From the NCBI GenBank assembly GCA_963832785.1, contig CAWHVF010000002.1, forward strand, positions 406,122 through 470,121: 64,000 nucleotides of DNA, given 5' to 3'. The stretch is from CAWBRT01 sp963832785 (lineage in GTDB: Bacteria; Acidobacteriota; Terriglobia; Terriglobales; Acidobacteriaceae). Made by a program: the position numbers and the translations under genes. The notes beneath the pieces were generated by a model. The model was not told the origin of the DNA. It saw nothing but the letters and a program-made list of their open reading frames with translations, and did no database searches. Of this stretch, positions 16,249 to 26,897 are shown piece by piece (position 1 is the stretch's first letter; every line of letters starts with the position of its first letter).

Positions 16249-17964
16249 ATGGCCACGGGAATCTATCCGTATATGCGCCGGCGGAGAAGCGCCGCCCAGC
16301 TCTACGCGGTGTCGCAGGTCGAGCGAGAGATCCAGGCCGCTGACCCGCACAGCCGGCGCAAGTACATTCGCGAGTTCGCCGAGGCTTTTCAGAGCTACAG
16401 CGCGCTGATCTCCCGTTCCGAGCTTATGGACGAGCTGCTGCGGGCAGATGTGCTGCTGGTGGCCGACTATCATGCCCTGCCTGCCTCCCAGCACTATGCC
16501 GCCACCCTCATCCAGCAGCTCTCGCCTTCGGCAACAGACGCAAAAGCCGCCTCTGGCGATTTTGGTCAGCGGCGGCCGGTAGTGCTGGCGCTAGAAGCCG
16601 TCTACTCGCGCGATCAGCACACCCTGGACCAGTGGCAGAACGGGCAGATTGACGACTGCGAGCTGCGCGAGCGCATTCGCTACGACCGCCAGTGGGGCTT
16701 CAACTGGGAGCCTTTTCTGCACCTGCTGCGGGCCGCGCGCTCCGCCAACGTCCGCGTCTACGGGTTGGATTGTCTTCCCCGGGGCGACCTGCGCCGCATT
16801 GCCGTCCGCGACGAGCGCGCCGCAGAGCGCATCGCCGAGATTGCCCGGTTGGCACCGGAAGCCCGCATCGTGGTGCTGTTCGGCGAAAGCCACATGGCAC
16901 CCCAGCACCTGCCCGCCGAAATCAAGCGCAGACTGCCCGCTGCCCGCGCCTTGACCCTGCTGCAGAACGTGGATCCGCTCTACTGGGAGGCTGAGGACGA
17001 GACTGGCGGGACGGTCGATGCCGTCCGCGTCAGCGACGACGTGCTCTGCGTCTTCAGCGCCACTCCGCTGGAAAAATACGAGAGCTACCGGCAGTGCCTG
17101 GCGCGCTGGAAGCAAGGGCATCTCTCCGCGCTTGACCTTACGCCTTCCTTCTACAACGTAATCTCCGCCCTGGCACGCTTCCTGGGAATCGATGGCGCCC
17201 AGGGCGAGCGCCTACCCTATCTGGCCGACCTGCTGCCGGGCGTCAGCCTGGGCACTTCAGCCAGCCACTTCCTGCCGGCGCTGCAGCGCCGGGTCGGCGA
17301 CCAGCTTCGGCTGCGCGAGCTGCTCGGCCGAATCGAGCGCGAGGGCTGCGCTTACTGCGTTGAGACCAACACCATCTACGCCCGGCGCTTTGATTTATCC
17401 AGCGCCGCCGTGGCCGCCGCCCGCTTCCTTCATGCCGCCTGCAGCGGACTGCTGGGGGCGCAATCCGGGCCCTCGGGATTGGCATACGCCACCCCGGAGG
17501 ACCGCTTCTACGCGCTCTGCCTGAGCGAGGCCGTCGCCGACTTCGGCGCGCGCATCCTCTATTCCGGGCGCAGCTTCGTGCAGGAGCGCGAGCTCTACGC
17601 CCACTACGCTCGCGACCGTCATCAGTGGGCGGCCGAATTCTCTTTCAACTACCGCGACTACGTGCGCCTGCTCGATCTGGTGGTGCTGCACAGGGACTTC
17701 GAGTGCAACGCCCATCTCTACCGCCGGATTCCCGAGTTGATCAGCGAAGGACGCGCTTACAGCGGCGCCAAGCTGCGCTTTGTTACCTCGCTGCTGGGCC
17801 AGCTCCTGGGGGCTCGCTCTTACCAGGCCTACCTGGCCGGCGGCGTGGACCGGCGCTATCTGCGTTCCCTGTACTTCCGCCACCTGGAGAAACCGGGCGA
17901 ACCCAAGCTGGCCTACTTCCAATTGGCGCGGCGAACGCGCACCCGCCGGAAGCTGGCGGGATAG
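16249..17964 (+). CDS. ChaN/EreA-like domain protein with an unassigned C-terminal half
   Basis: 571 residues, no signal peptide. Residues 30-260 resemble the ChaN (haem-regulated iron-binding, DUF399) fold: VLLVADYHALPASQHYAATL, then VVLALEAVY, IRYDRQWGFNW, VRVYGLDCLPRGD and IVVLFGESHMAPQHLP with two conserved-looking histidines. The C-terminal half (from about 290, LTPSFYNVISALARF onward) is helical and Arg/Tyr-rich and I cannot assign it. Residues around SPSATDAKAASGDFG are encoded by a degenerate 33-bp hairpin copy (16529-16561), between the first beta strands of the ChaN part. Divergent from ubiX with a short gap. Confidence 0.6.
   Translation: MATGIYPYMRRRRSAAQLYAVSQVEREIQAADPHSRRKYIREFAEAFQSYSALISRSELMDELLRADVLLVADYHALPASQHYAATLIQQLSPSATDAKAASGDFGQRRPVVLALEAVYSRDQHTLDQWQNGQIDDCELRERIRYDRQWGFNWEPFLHLLRAARSANVRVYGLDCLPRGDLRRIAVRDERAAERIAEIARLAPEARIVVLFGESHMAPQHLPAEIKRRLPAARALTLLQNVDPLYWEAEDETGGTVDAVRVSDDVLCVFSATPLEKYESYRQCLARWKQGHLSALDLTPSFYNVISALARFLGIDGAQGERLPYLADLLPGVSLGTSASHFLPALQRRVGDQLRLRELLGRIEREGCAYCVETNTIYARRFDLSSAAVAAARFLHAACSGLLGAQSGPSGLAYATPEDRFYALCLSEAVADFGARILYSGRSFVQERELYAHYARDRHQWAAEFSFNYRDYVRLLDLVVLHRDFECNAHLYRRIPELISEGRAYSGAKLRFVTSLLGQLLGARSYQAYLAGGVDRRYLRSLYFRHLEKPGEPKLAYFQLARRTRTRRKLAG
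16529..16561 (+). repeat. 33-bp hairpin repeat, copy G (degenerate, inside the ChaN-like gene)
   Basis: AACAGACGCAAAA matches 13 bases of copy D exactly; the right arm keeps 8 of 13 positions. It is read in the same frame as copies B and E (TDAKAAS). Weaker than the others and could be chance, but frame and composition agree. Confidence 0.5.
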
Positions 17965-17969
17965 AAAGC

Positions 17970-18032
17970 GGATTGCAAATTCAAGATTGCAGCTTGAAGC
18001 CGGGCGATCTGCAATCTTCAATCTGCGATACC
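17970..18032. repeat. AT-richer inverted repeat between the ChaN-like gene and larB
   Basis: Arms containing GATTGCA...TTCAAGATTGCAG and CTGCAATCTTCAATC pair with a small bulge. Related GCTGCAATCTTCAATCTCC sequence occurs downstream of ubiX (about 15570-15590), so it belongs to a dispersed family. Confidence 0.55.
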
Positions 18033-18052
18033 CCGGGTGGTAAAGTGAATCA

Positions 18053-18799
18053 GTGAGAATCGAACGCCTGAAGGAACTACTGGAACAGGTTCGCGGCGGG
18101 CATACCTCGCCGGACGAGGCGCTGGAGCAGCTCCGCGATCTGCCCTTCGAGGATCTTGGTTTCGCCAAGATCGACCATCACCGGGTGCTGCGCGCCGGCA
18201 TGCCGGAGGTGATCTTCGGCCCCGGCAAGACGCCGGCCCAAACCGCAGAGATTTTTTCCCGGCTCTCGCTGCGCGGCCACAATGTGCTGGCCACGCGGGT
18301 TTCTCCCGAGCAAGCCTCGGCCGTGCAGGAGCGTGCGCCGCAGGCCTCGCACAACCTGCTGGCGCGAACCGTTACCCTGAAGCAAAACGAGGCGCTGCTG
18401 GGAAAAGGCAGCATCGTGATCGTCTCGGCAGGCACCAGCGACGCTCCGGTGGCGGAAGAGGCGGCGGTGACCGCCGAAATCATGGGCAACTGCGTGGAGC
18501 GCATATACGATGTCGGGGTGGCCGGGCTGCATCGTCTGCTGACCCATCGCGAGGCGCTGCAGCGTGCCCGCGTGTTGATCGTCTGCGCCGGCATGGAGGG
18601 TGCCCTGCCCAGCGTGGTGGGAGGACTGGTCGGCGTGCCGGTGGTCGCCGTGCCCACCAGCGTAGGCTATGGCGCGGCTTTTGGCGGGCTTACGGCTCTG
18701 CTGGCCATGATGAACTCCTGCGCCTCGAACGTCTCGGTGGTCAATATAGATAACGGCTTTGGCGCGGCTTACGTGGCCAGTATGATCAATCGCCTGTAG
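18053..18799 (+). CDS. larB: Nickel-pincer cofactor synthase subunit LarB (AIR-carboxylase-like)
   Basis: LarB carboxylates and hydrolyses nicotinic acid adenine dinucleotide in the first step of nickel-pincer nucleotide synthesis. The N-terminal helical part (GGHTSPDEALEQLRDLPFEDLGFAKIDHHR) and the PEVIFGPGKTP motif are typical, followed by a PurE-like Rossmann domain with IVSAGTSDAPVAEEA, CAGMEGALPSVVGGLV and VPTSVGYGAAFGGLTAL. Start is GTG at 18053; 248 residues is full length. No larC, larE or lactate racemase gene is nearby. Confidence 0.93.
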   Translation: MRIERLKELLEQVRGGHTSPDEALEQLRDLPFEDLGFAKIDHHRVLRAGMPEVIFGPGKTPAQTAEIFSRLSLRGHNVLATRVSPEQASAVQERAPQASHNLLARTVTLKQNEALLGKGSIVIVSAGTSDAPVAEEAAVTAEIMGNCVERIYDVGVAGLHRLLTHREALQRARVLIVCAGMEGALPSVVGGLVGVPVVAVPTSVGYGAAFGGLTALLAMMNSCASNVSVVNIDNGFGAAYVASMINRL

Positions 18800-18910
18800 G
18801 GGTCTGCCGAGCGGGGCCAGCCGCACCTTGCGATGGATTTTTCAAAAACCCTGAGTGGTTTGGCCCCTTTGTGCCAACCGAAAATTCCAGCATAGCCTTT
18901 AGAATGACGC

Positions 18911-19285
18911 GTGGCGCTTAGCAACGAAAATCCGCCTTTCGGGCGGCCCAAGGGGTTCCGACCCTCCGCCTTCGTGATTGCTACACTGTCCAACCCGCGG
19001 GAAAAATTCTGGGGAAGGCTGCTGCAGATCGACCTGCGCGGCGCCGTCGTTTGCGGTATTCCCCTGGATTCCTTCGAGGACTTTGCGCGCCAGTTGCGCG
19101 ATGGCGAAGCCGCGACTCCGGTGGTGGTCTTCTTCCCCATGCACAGGGTGCAATCGATCGAGGTCGAACGCCCGGACGGTCCGCTGCCGTCGCTGGCCGA
19201 GCGCCTGCGGCAACAGACCGGCGCCAATCTGCTCAAGCTGTTTGCCGGCCGTCCCCGGGGCCGTAAGGGCGAGGTGCTGCCGTGA
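18911..19285 (+). CDS. Conserved-looking small protein, possible Sm-like fold
   Basis: 124 residues from the GTG at 18911. Core segment PREKFWGRLLQIDLRGAVV is followed by DSFEDFARQL and VVVFFPMHRVQSIEVE, an alternation reminiscent of the Sm1/Sm2 strands of Hfq/LSm-type folds (G-x-L-x-x-x-D, then a strand ending in I-x-x-I). That is a weak inference. The stop overlaps the pgsA start (GTG at 19282) by 4 nt, so the two are co-translated. No signal peptide or membrane span. Confidence 0.6.
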   Translation: MALSNENPPFGRPKGFRPSAFVIATLSNPREKFWGRLLQIDLRGAVVCGIPLDSFEDFARQLRDGEAATPVVVFFPMHRVQSIEVERPDGPLPSLAERLRQQTGANLLKLFAGRPRGRKGEVLP

Positions 19286-19863
19286 AGTCGCAATTCTGGA
19301 CCGCTCCCAACCAGATCACGCTGCTGCGCCTCATCTTTGTCCCGCTGGTGATCATGAACGTCATGGATCGCCGCTATAAGCTGGCCCTGATCCTGTTCGT
19401 GCTGGCCGGCATTAGCGACGCCATCGACGGCTTGCTGGCGCGCAAACTCCACCAGCAGACGGTCGTTGGACAGTACCTGGACCCGATCGCCGACAAGCTG
19501 CTGCTGAGCTCGATGTTCCTGGTGCTTTCCTTCACCAAGCAGATTCCCTGGAAGTTCACCGTGCTGGTGTTCAGCCGCGACCTTTCCATCGTGCTGATAG
19601 TGGCGGTGCTTTACATCACCACCTCCATACGCGACTTCCGGCCCAGCATCTTCGGCAAGATTAATACCGGCTGCCAGGTGGCCGCCATTTTCTTCGTGCT
19701 GCTGTGGCGCGTCGACTCACAACCCTGGATCGGCATCGCCCGGCAGGTTTTTCTGTGGGCCACTTTCGGCTTTACCACGCTCTCGGGAATTCATTACATC
19801 ATCGTCATCGGACAAAAACTGCGCAACGGCGGAAGTCGGTCGACCTCGGCCCCGCCCCGGTGA
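19282..19863 (+). CDS. pgsA: CDP-alcohol phosphatidyltransferase, probably phosphatidylglycerophosphate synthase
   Basis: Integral membrane enzyme that transfers a phosphatidyl group from CDP-diacylglycerol to glycerol-3-phosphate. The family signature D-x2-D-G-x2-A-R-x8-G-x3-D-x3-D is complete: SDAIDGLLARKL followed by GQYLDPIADK. About five hydrophobic spans can be drawn. The opening TAPNQITLLRLIFVPLV is the usual start of PgsA. Start is GTG overlapping the previous stop. A cardiolipin-type or phosphatidylinositol-type acceptor cannot be excluded from sequence alone. Confidence 0.88.
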   Translation: MKSQFWTAPNQITLLRLIFVPLVIMNVMDRRYKLALILFVLAGISDAIDGLLARKLHQQTVVGQYLDPIADKLLLSSMFLVLSFTKQIPWKFTVLVFSRDLSIVLIVAVLYITTSIRDFRPSIFGKINTGCQVAAIFFVLLWRVDSQPWIGIARQVFLWATFGFTTLSGIHYIIVIGQKLRNGGSRSTSAPPR

Positions 19864-20013
19864 GGTGAGCGCCCGCAGCCGGTGCACCCGCCCGCAGCAT
19901 AGTTGGGCTCGCCCCATTTTGCCTTCGCGTTATCGAACTTTTGGTTCTGCCAGAGGAATTACCGCAGCCGTAATCCAGCAAAGGTTTGGTAAGCTATTTT
20001 CACGGTCTGGTTG

Positions 20014-21096
20014 ATGAGCGGCAAAGACAGAAGTTTCCGGCTACAGGTCATCATTGCATTTGCGCTGGTTTACGTTCTCTGGGGCTCGACGAACCTCGCC
20101 ATCGGCATTGCCGTCAAGCACATTCCGCCGGTGGTAATGGGAGCGGTCAGGTTCTCCATCGCCGGGGCGGTGATGCTGGTCTGGTGCGCGCTGCGGGGCA
20201 AGCGGGTGCGCTTGCGGCGCCACGAGTTTCTGCGGCTGGGCATGATCGGCATATTGCTGCTGTGCACCGGCAACGTGGTGCTCGGGGTGGCGGAAACCTA
20301 CATCCCGACCGGCCTGTCAGCCTTGCTGGGCGCGGTGACGCCCTTGTGTTTTGTGGTTCTGGAGCGGCTCAGCCACGGCGGCGAGCGCATAGCGAAGCGG
20401 GCGCTGGCCGGAATTCTGTTCGGGCTGCTGGGCGTGGCCGTGCTTCTGTGGCCCAGCCTGCGCGCTGGCCTGCACGTCGGCCATCGTGAGCTTATCGGAG
20501 CCGCGCTGGTGCTGGCCTGCAGTTTCAGTTGGGCCAGCGGCTCGATTCTCTCCAAGCGGTCGGCCCTGGAGGTCGATCCCCACACCGCCAGCGCCTGGGA
20601 GATGCTGCTGGGAGGGTTGGTGAACCTGCTGCTGTCAGTGGCGACGGGCGGGCTGGCGGCGAACTGGACGCGAGAGGCCGTCTGGGCCGTTGCCTACCTC
20701 ATCGTGGCCGGCTCCTGGATTGGTTTTACCGCCTTCGTGTGGCTGCTCCATCACGTCCCCACTTCGAAGGTCTCGACCCACTCGTACGTCAATCCGATTG
20801 TGGCCCTGGCGTTGGGCTGGCTGGTGCTGCATGAGCAGGTCACGGGCTATATCATCGCGGGGAGCGTCATCATTGTGCTCAGCGTCATCCTGGTAAGCGG
20901 CGCCAGGTGGCGCGGCGCCCGGTCCGCGGTGGAAGCGGGGCCGCCGGCAACTGCTCGGGTTGCCTTTGCCGCGGTGGAAGCGACATCGGCGCTGGCGCTG
21001 GATGCCGCGCCCGAACCGCTGGCCGCCGCCGGCCAGCAGAAGTTTCCCGACAAGGCCGCTGTCCGGAAGAAGGGTTTCCTGGGAGAGCAAGCATGA
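20014..21096 (+). CDS. EamA-family (drug/metabolite superfamily) transporter
   Basis: About ten transmembrane helices in two EamA repeats: first repeat opens with ALVYVLWGSTNLAIGIAV, second with ALVLACSFSWASGSIL, each with the proline/serine-rich pattern of the family (VNPIVALALGWLVLHEQ near the end). A 60-residue Ala-rich cytoplasmic tail follows. Likely exports a small metabolite or amino acid; substrate unknown. Stop and the next start overlap in ATGA, so it is coupled to the carbonic anhydrase-like gene. ATG at 20014 preferred over TTG at 20011. Confidence 0.85.
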   Translation: MSGKDRSFRLQVIIAFALVYVLWGSTNLAIGIAVKHIPPVVMGAVRFSIAGAVMLVWCALRGKRVRLRRHEFLRLGMIGILLLCTGNVVLGVAETYIPTGLSALLGAVTPLCFVVLERLSHGGERIAKRALAGILFGLLGVAVLLWPSLRAGLHVGHRELIGAALVLACSFSWASGSILSKRSALEVDPHTASAWEMLLGGLVNLLLSVATGGLAANWTREAVWAVAYLIVAGSWIGFTAFVWLLHHVPTSKVSTHSYVNPIVALALGWLVLHEQVTGYIIAGSVIIVLSVILVSGARWRGARSAVEAGPPATARVAFAAVEATSALALDAAPEPLAAAGQQKFPDKAAVRKKGFLGEQA

Positions 21097-21629
21097 TTCG
21101 CCCCTACCAAGGAATAATGCCGAAGATTGCGGATTCCTGTTACGTCGACCCCGCGGCGCAGGTGATTGGGGACGTAACCCTGGCTGAGAACACCAGCCTC
21201 TGGCCGGGCGTGGTCCTGCGCGGCGACGTCAGCGCCATTCGCGTGGCTGCCAACAGCAACGTGCAGGATGGGTCTGTGCTGCACGGATATCATGTGCATG
21301 GAACCGCTCCCATCGACGTCGAGCTGGGGGAATTTGTGACCATCGGACACAGCGTCACTCTGCACGCGTGCCAGATCGAGGATCGCTGCCTGGTGGGAAT
21401 CGGCGCCATAATCCTCACCGGCGCCCGCATCGGCCATGACTCGATCATCGCCGCCGGCACCCTGATTCCGGAAAACGCCGTTGTCGAACCCGGCTCGCTG
21501 TGGATGGGGTTGCCCGGCAAGTTTCACCGCGCCATCACCGACCGCGAAAGGGATGAGATACTTCTGCTGGCCCACAGGTACGTGCAGCGCAGGGAAGAGT
21601 ACCTGAAGGAATCCCTTGCCCGGCGTTAG
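21093..21629 (+). CDS. Gamma-class carbonic anhydrase / left-handed beta-helix hexapeptide protein
   Basis: 178 residues of hexapeptide repeats (VIGDVTLAENTSLWPGVVLRGD, read in steps of six). The metal-site histidines of the gamma carbonic anhydrase family appear as SVLHGYHVHG and GHSVTLHAC. The helix C-terminus has LWMGLPGKFHRAITDRER. It probably hydrates CO2 or is a structural homologue such as YrdA; activity of these bacterial proteins is often unproven. ATG at 21093 overlaps the transporter stop. Confidence 0.88.
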   Translation: MIRPYQGIMPKIADSCYVDPAAQVIGDVTLAENTSLWPGVVLRGDVSAIRVAANSNVQDGSVLHGYHVHGTAPIDVELGEFVTIGHSVTLHACQIEDRCLVGIGAIILTGARIGHDSIIAAGTLIPENAVVEPGSLWMGLPGKFHRAITDRERDEILLLAHRYVQRREEYLKESLARR

Positions 21630-21661
21630 ACTTGTGAGCAGGCTCAAGCGAGTAATCGAAG

Positions 21662-22960
21662 ATGATTAAAGCCGTCCGCGGCACGCGCGATCTGCTGCCG
21701 CCTGAAACCGACCTGTGGAACGACGTCGAGGCGAAGATTCGCGACGTGCTCCGCGCCTACAACTACCACGAAATCCGCACGCCCATCTTTGAAAGCACCG
21801 AGCTGTTTGCCCGCGGAGTGGGCGAGGAAACCGATATCGTCTCCAAGGAGATGTTCACCTGGGTGGACCGCAGCCGTGCCGCCAGTGAGAAGACGCAATC
21901 GCTGAGCCTGCGTCCGGAAGCTACCGCCGGCATCGTCCGCGCCTATATCGAGCACGACCTGAGCCGCTCCGGCCTGCTGCAGAAGCTCTACATGATCGGC
22001 CCGATGTTCCGCCGCGAGCGCCCGCAGAAAGGCCGCTATCGCCAGTTCTTCCAGATCGACGCCGAGATAATCGGCCCTCCCTCCGCCGGCAGCGAGCTGC
22101 CCATCCATGACGCCGAGTTGCTGGAGATGCTGACTGTGCTGCTGGAGCGCATCGGGCTCCAGGGCTGGAGCCTGCAACTGAATTCGGTGGGCTGTCCCAA
22201 TGATCGCCCGCGCTACAACGAGGCGCTACGCCTGGCGCTGGCCGGGGTCAAGGACCGCATGTGCCCGGACTGCCAGCGGCGGGCCGAAACCAACCCGCTG
22301 CGCGTGCTCGACTGCAAGGTGCCGGAGGACCAGTCTATCATCGATAAACTGCCGAAGATCAGCCAATACCTCGACGAGGAGTGCCAGCAACACTTCAAGC
22401 AGGTACGCGAGATGCTCGACAGCCTCGGCATCCCCTACACCATCAACGAGCGCATGGTGCGCGGCCTGGACTATTACACGCGCACCACCTTCGAGTTCAC
22501 CCACGGCGAGCTGGGGGCGCAGAGTGCCGTGCTGGGCGGCGGGCGCTACGACGGGCTTTCCGAGGCGCTGGGCGGCCCCCGGGCGCCGGCCATTGGCTTT
22601 GCCATCGGCGAAGACCGGCTGATCATGGCCCTGCAAGCGCAGGGGCGGCAGCCCCGGCAGGCGCTCGACGCCTACATCATTCCGGTTGGCGCCGGCATGA
22701 ACCGCAACGCGCTGAAACTGGCGCGCGAACTCCGGCAGCAGGGCGTGACAGCCGACCTCGGCGATGAGGGCTTTCGCCTGCGAAAAAGCTTTGAAACCGC
22801 TGAAAAGCTGGGGGCAAAACACGCCGTGCTGGTGGGCGAGAACGAGGTCCGCAGCGGCAATTTCGGGGTCAAGAACCTCAGCAGCGGCGAGCAGGTGACG
22901 GTGCCCCGCTCCGGGCTGGCGGACAAACTGCGCCACAGCGAACTTGAGCCTGATTCGTAA
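21662..22960 (+). CDS. hisS: Histidyl-tRNA synthetase
   Basis: Class II synthetase that charges tRNA-His. Motif 1 region HEIRTPIFESTELFARG, motif 2 PMFRRERPQKGRYRQFFQID, histidine loop VRGLDYYTRTTFEF and motif 3 IGFAIGEDRLIMAL are all present, then the anticodon-binding domain with IPVGAGMNRNALKLARELR. The 432-residue length is normal. It precedes aspS by about 45 bp on the same strand, a frequent pairing in bacteria. Confidence 0.97.
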   Translation: MIKAVRGTRDLLPPETDLWNDVEAKIRDVLRAYNYHEIRTPIFESTELFARGVGEETDIVSKEMFTWVDRSRAASEKTQSLSLRPEATAGIVRAYIEHDLSRSGLLQKLYMIGPMFRRERPQKGRYRQFFQIDAEIIGPPSAGSELPIHDAELLEMLTVLLERIGLQGWSLQLNSVGCPNDRPRYNEALRLALAGVKDRMCPDCQRRAETNPLRVLDCKVPEDQSIIDKLPKISQYLDEECQQHFKQVREMLDSLGIPYTINERMVRGLDYYTRTTFEFTHGELGAQSAVLGGGRYDGLSEALGGPRAPAIGFAIGEDRLIMALQAQGRQPRQALDAYIIPVGAGMNRNALKLARELRQQGVTADLGDEGFRLRKSFETAEKLGAKHAVLVGENEVRSGNFGVKNLSSGEQVTVPRSGLADKLRHSELEPDS

Positions 22961-23007
22961 CCGCATGTCGTAGAATCGGACTGTACTCCCTCTGAAATGG
23001 ACTAATG

Positions 23008-24867
<1,860 letters not shown>

Positions 24868-24907
24868 AGGATCTTACCTGCGTGGGAACTGATACTTGCC
24901 CGAGTGC

Positions 24908-25705
24908 TTAGTCGCAGCGTGCCCCGCGATATTTCATGCGGTAGTCGTCGCCCTCCAGGGTTACGATGCGGCACATCTCATGCAGGCGCGAGCGCATGCG
25001 TTCGCCAATGCGGTCGCCGAGCGTCTCCTCCCGGCTGGCGCGCGCCGCTGCCGTATAGCCACCGGCATGCTCCAAATCGCCTCCTGGAGGCTGATCACGG
25101 TAGTTGGTGGTAATAATGGTAGTGCGCTCGTCGTTATAGCGCGTGTTCAGCACGTGGCTGACTGTGTCCCAGACCCACTCGGTTGGCTTGATCGCACCCA
25201 ACTCGTCTAGCACGAGCACCTCGCTTTCAAAGACCGGGCGCAGTACCTCCATCTCCGTTGTCTGAACCGAGGGATTGAAGGAGTTCTGAATCTCCTTCAG
25301 CAGCTCGCGGTAGTCGTAAAAGAGGCAGGAAATTCCTTTTTGCAGAATAAGCTCGCGGATGATTCCTGCAGCCAGATGAGTCTTGCCCACGCCGATCGGG
25401 CCGATCAGCAACAGTCCCTTCTTCTCCAGCGGATATTCTGCGACAAAGCGGCACGCTTCGCGGTAGGCCGACGCCAGCGACTTAAATGGGCCCTCGTGAT
25501 CGAAGTTGGAAAGCTCGCAATGTTTATAGCGCTCCGGAACCCGGGTCAGCTCAAGCAATCGCGTTGTACGCGAGTGAATACGGCAGTCACAGGTTACAGC
25601 CTTCTGGAGATCCTGGCTGCCGTCACTTTTAATTCGAACGATCTTAAATCCCGTTCCCGCGCAGACAGGACACTTCTGCGAGGTAGGTTCTAAACTTGAA
25701 TCCAT
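24908..25705 (-). CDS. DnaC/DnaA-like AAA+ ATPase with N-terminal zinc ribbon
   Basis: 265 residues from ATG at 25705. A Cys-rich N-terminus (KCPVCAGTGFK then TCDCR) forms a likely zinc site. The AAA+ core has Walker A LLIGPIGVGKTHLAAG, Walker B VLVLDELGAI, sensor 1 TTIITTNY and an arginine near RIGERMRSRLHEM, the layout of DnaC/DnaI helicase loaders and IstB-like ATPases. No transposase is adjacent, so I favour a helicase-loader role over IstB. Monocistronic, facing aspS. Confidence 0.8.
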   Translation of the reverse strand: MDSSLEPTSQKCPVCAGTGFKIVRIKSDGSQDLQKAVTCDCRIHSRTTRLLELTRVPERYKHCELSNFDHEGPFKSLASAYREACRFVAEYPLEKKGLLLIGPIGVGKTHLAAGIIRELILQKGISCLFYDYRELLKEIQNSFNPSVQTTEMEVLRPVFESEVLVLDELGAIKPTEWVWDTVSHVLNTRYNDERTTIITTNYRDQPPGGDLEHAGGYTAAARASREETLGDRIGERMRSRLHEMCRIVTLEGDDYRMKYRGARCD

Positions 25706-26358
25706 ACAGAAACTCTGAATGATCAACCCACCTGCAGGCAATTACGAACTGATACACCGCTGTGGGAATGCTGTTAGAAACTGTGCTGAGTTGTGGATGA
25801 AGGTGGATATGAGCACAATCAGCATCATACCTAGCCAGTGCACTTGACAACAGCCACGCTACTCCGGTTTTCCCATTAAGGTAACTCATGCAGTTACTAA
25901 AACTGCTCTCTTGTAGTTTAAGACAGGAAAAAACCAGTAGTAGTAATAGGGCCTGCGGAAAACTGGAAAATTGGGGGTAATTGTGTGTGAATGCCTGTGT
26001 CCTGTGTTTTTGCCTGGAGGAAAATCGGTCGTTGTTGTGTGGAGGGCTGGGGAATACTTAGCTGTTTGACAGGCTGCCGGTCTTTTCTTTCACCTCTTCA
26101 ACAAGCTGTCCACAGCTAGTGGTGGAGAAAACCTCACCGCAGAGTGGAAATTTCCGCTAAGCCTTGGACTTCCTTCATTTGAGGGGAATCGCTGCAGGGT
26201 CGAATGCTGGAAATTCGGCTGCTATGGTGTTCCGGCTTCCATCACAGGGCTGGGCATTACCCGGAAAGTGTGTAAGCGACATCAGATTCAGTCAAATAGG
26301 ACACACTCTAAAGCCTGCCCCGGAAACGACTCGCCGTTATTACCGTGTGTTATTGGAA
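25706..26358. other. Gene-poor intergenic region
   Basis: Roughly 650 bp with lower GC than its surroundings and no supportable gene. It has scattered purine tracts and two loose DnaA-box-like words (TGTGGATGA at 25792 and CTGTCCACA at 26106) but no cluster. The right end leads into the isocitrate lyase remnant. It probably holds the promoter for the DnaC-like gene. Confidence 0.4.
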
Positions 26359-26625
26359 TGAGCCACGCACCGCCGAAGGCTTTTACTGCGTTCGCAACGG
26401 GCTGGATGCAGCCATCGCGCGCGGCCTGGCCTATGCTCCCTATGCCGACCCTACGCCGCTACCAAACACCAGCGCTTCGTTGGCACTGGCTATTTCGACG
26501 AGGTTGCAAAAGTGATCACCGGCGGAGCCTCGTCGACCACGGCCCTGAAGGGCTCCACTGAAGCCGAGCAGTTCACCCAGGACGGCTTCCAGGGCGAGGT
26601 AAGCCGCCTAGGCTGGTCCGCGTAA
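26359..26625 (+). pseudogene. aceA: Isocitrate lyase remnant (internally deleted)
   Basis: Two pieces of the C-terminal third of isocitrate lyase are fused with a frame change. The first reads EPRTAEGFYCVRNGLDAAIARG then LAYAPYAD, from the middle of the enzyme. The second, in another frame from about 26457, reads ATKHQRFVGTGYFDEVAKV then GGASSTTALKGSTEAEQF and ends in GWSA and TAA, the normal C-terminus. The roughly 100 residues between them, and everything before, including the KKCGH catalytic loop, are missing. The glyoxylate-shunt enzyme is therefore not made from here. Confidence 0.8.
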
Positions 26626-26822
26626 CCTCGACCGCACCCTGGCAAGGCGAATCGGGTGTTTGCCCGGGCTGCGGCGAATTCAAGCTCGCCTGTCCCGCCC
26701 TGCGGACGGCGGGCTTTATTCTGTCAAATTCCCGATTAGGTCCAAAATTTGCACGGAAAACGCTGGTAATTCCCAATCTTGCACTGGCCCACACTTTTTT
26801 CCCATCCGGCAGCGACTCGTGC

Positions 26823-26851
26823 TTGACATGGCGTCATGCCAGTAGCGTAAT
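26823..26851 (+). promoter_or_regulatory. Candidate promoter of the HU gene
   Basis: TTGACA at 26823-26828, 17-bp spacer, CGTAAT at 26846-26851 (four of six to TATAAT), about 45 bp before the HU start codon. The preceding 26626-26822 stretch shows nothing else. Confidence 0.5.
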
Positions 26852-26897
26852 GGCAGCCAAAATATCCTGGGCTGTCGAGTCTAAGAGGAGCCTTACT

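Noticed and set aside
24908..25705. IstB-type insertion-sequence helper ATPase
   Set aside because: No IstA transposase or terminal repeats nearby, and the N-terminal zinc ribbon suits a helicase loader better.
25741..26160. Possible replication origin near the DnaC-like gene
   Set aside because: Only one or two loose DnaA-box-like words and no clustered boxes, dnaA or dnaN. Too weak to call.
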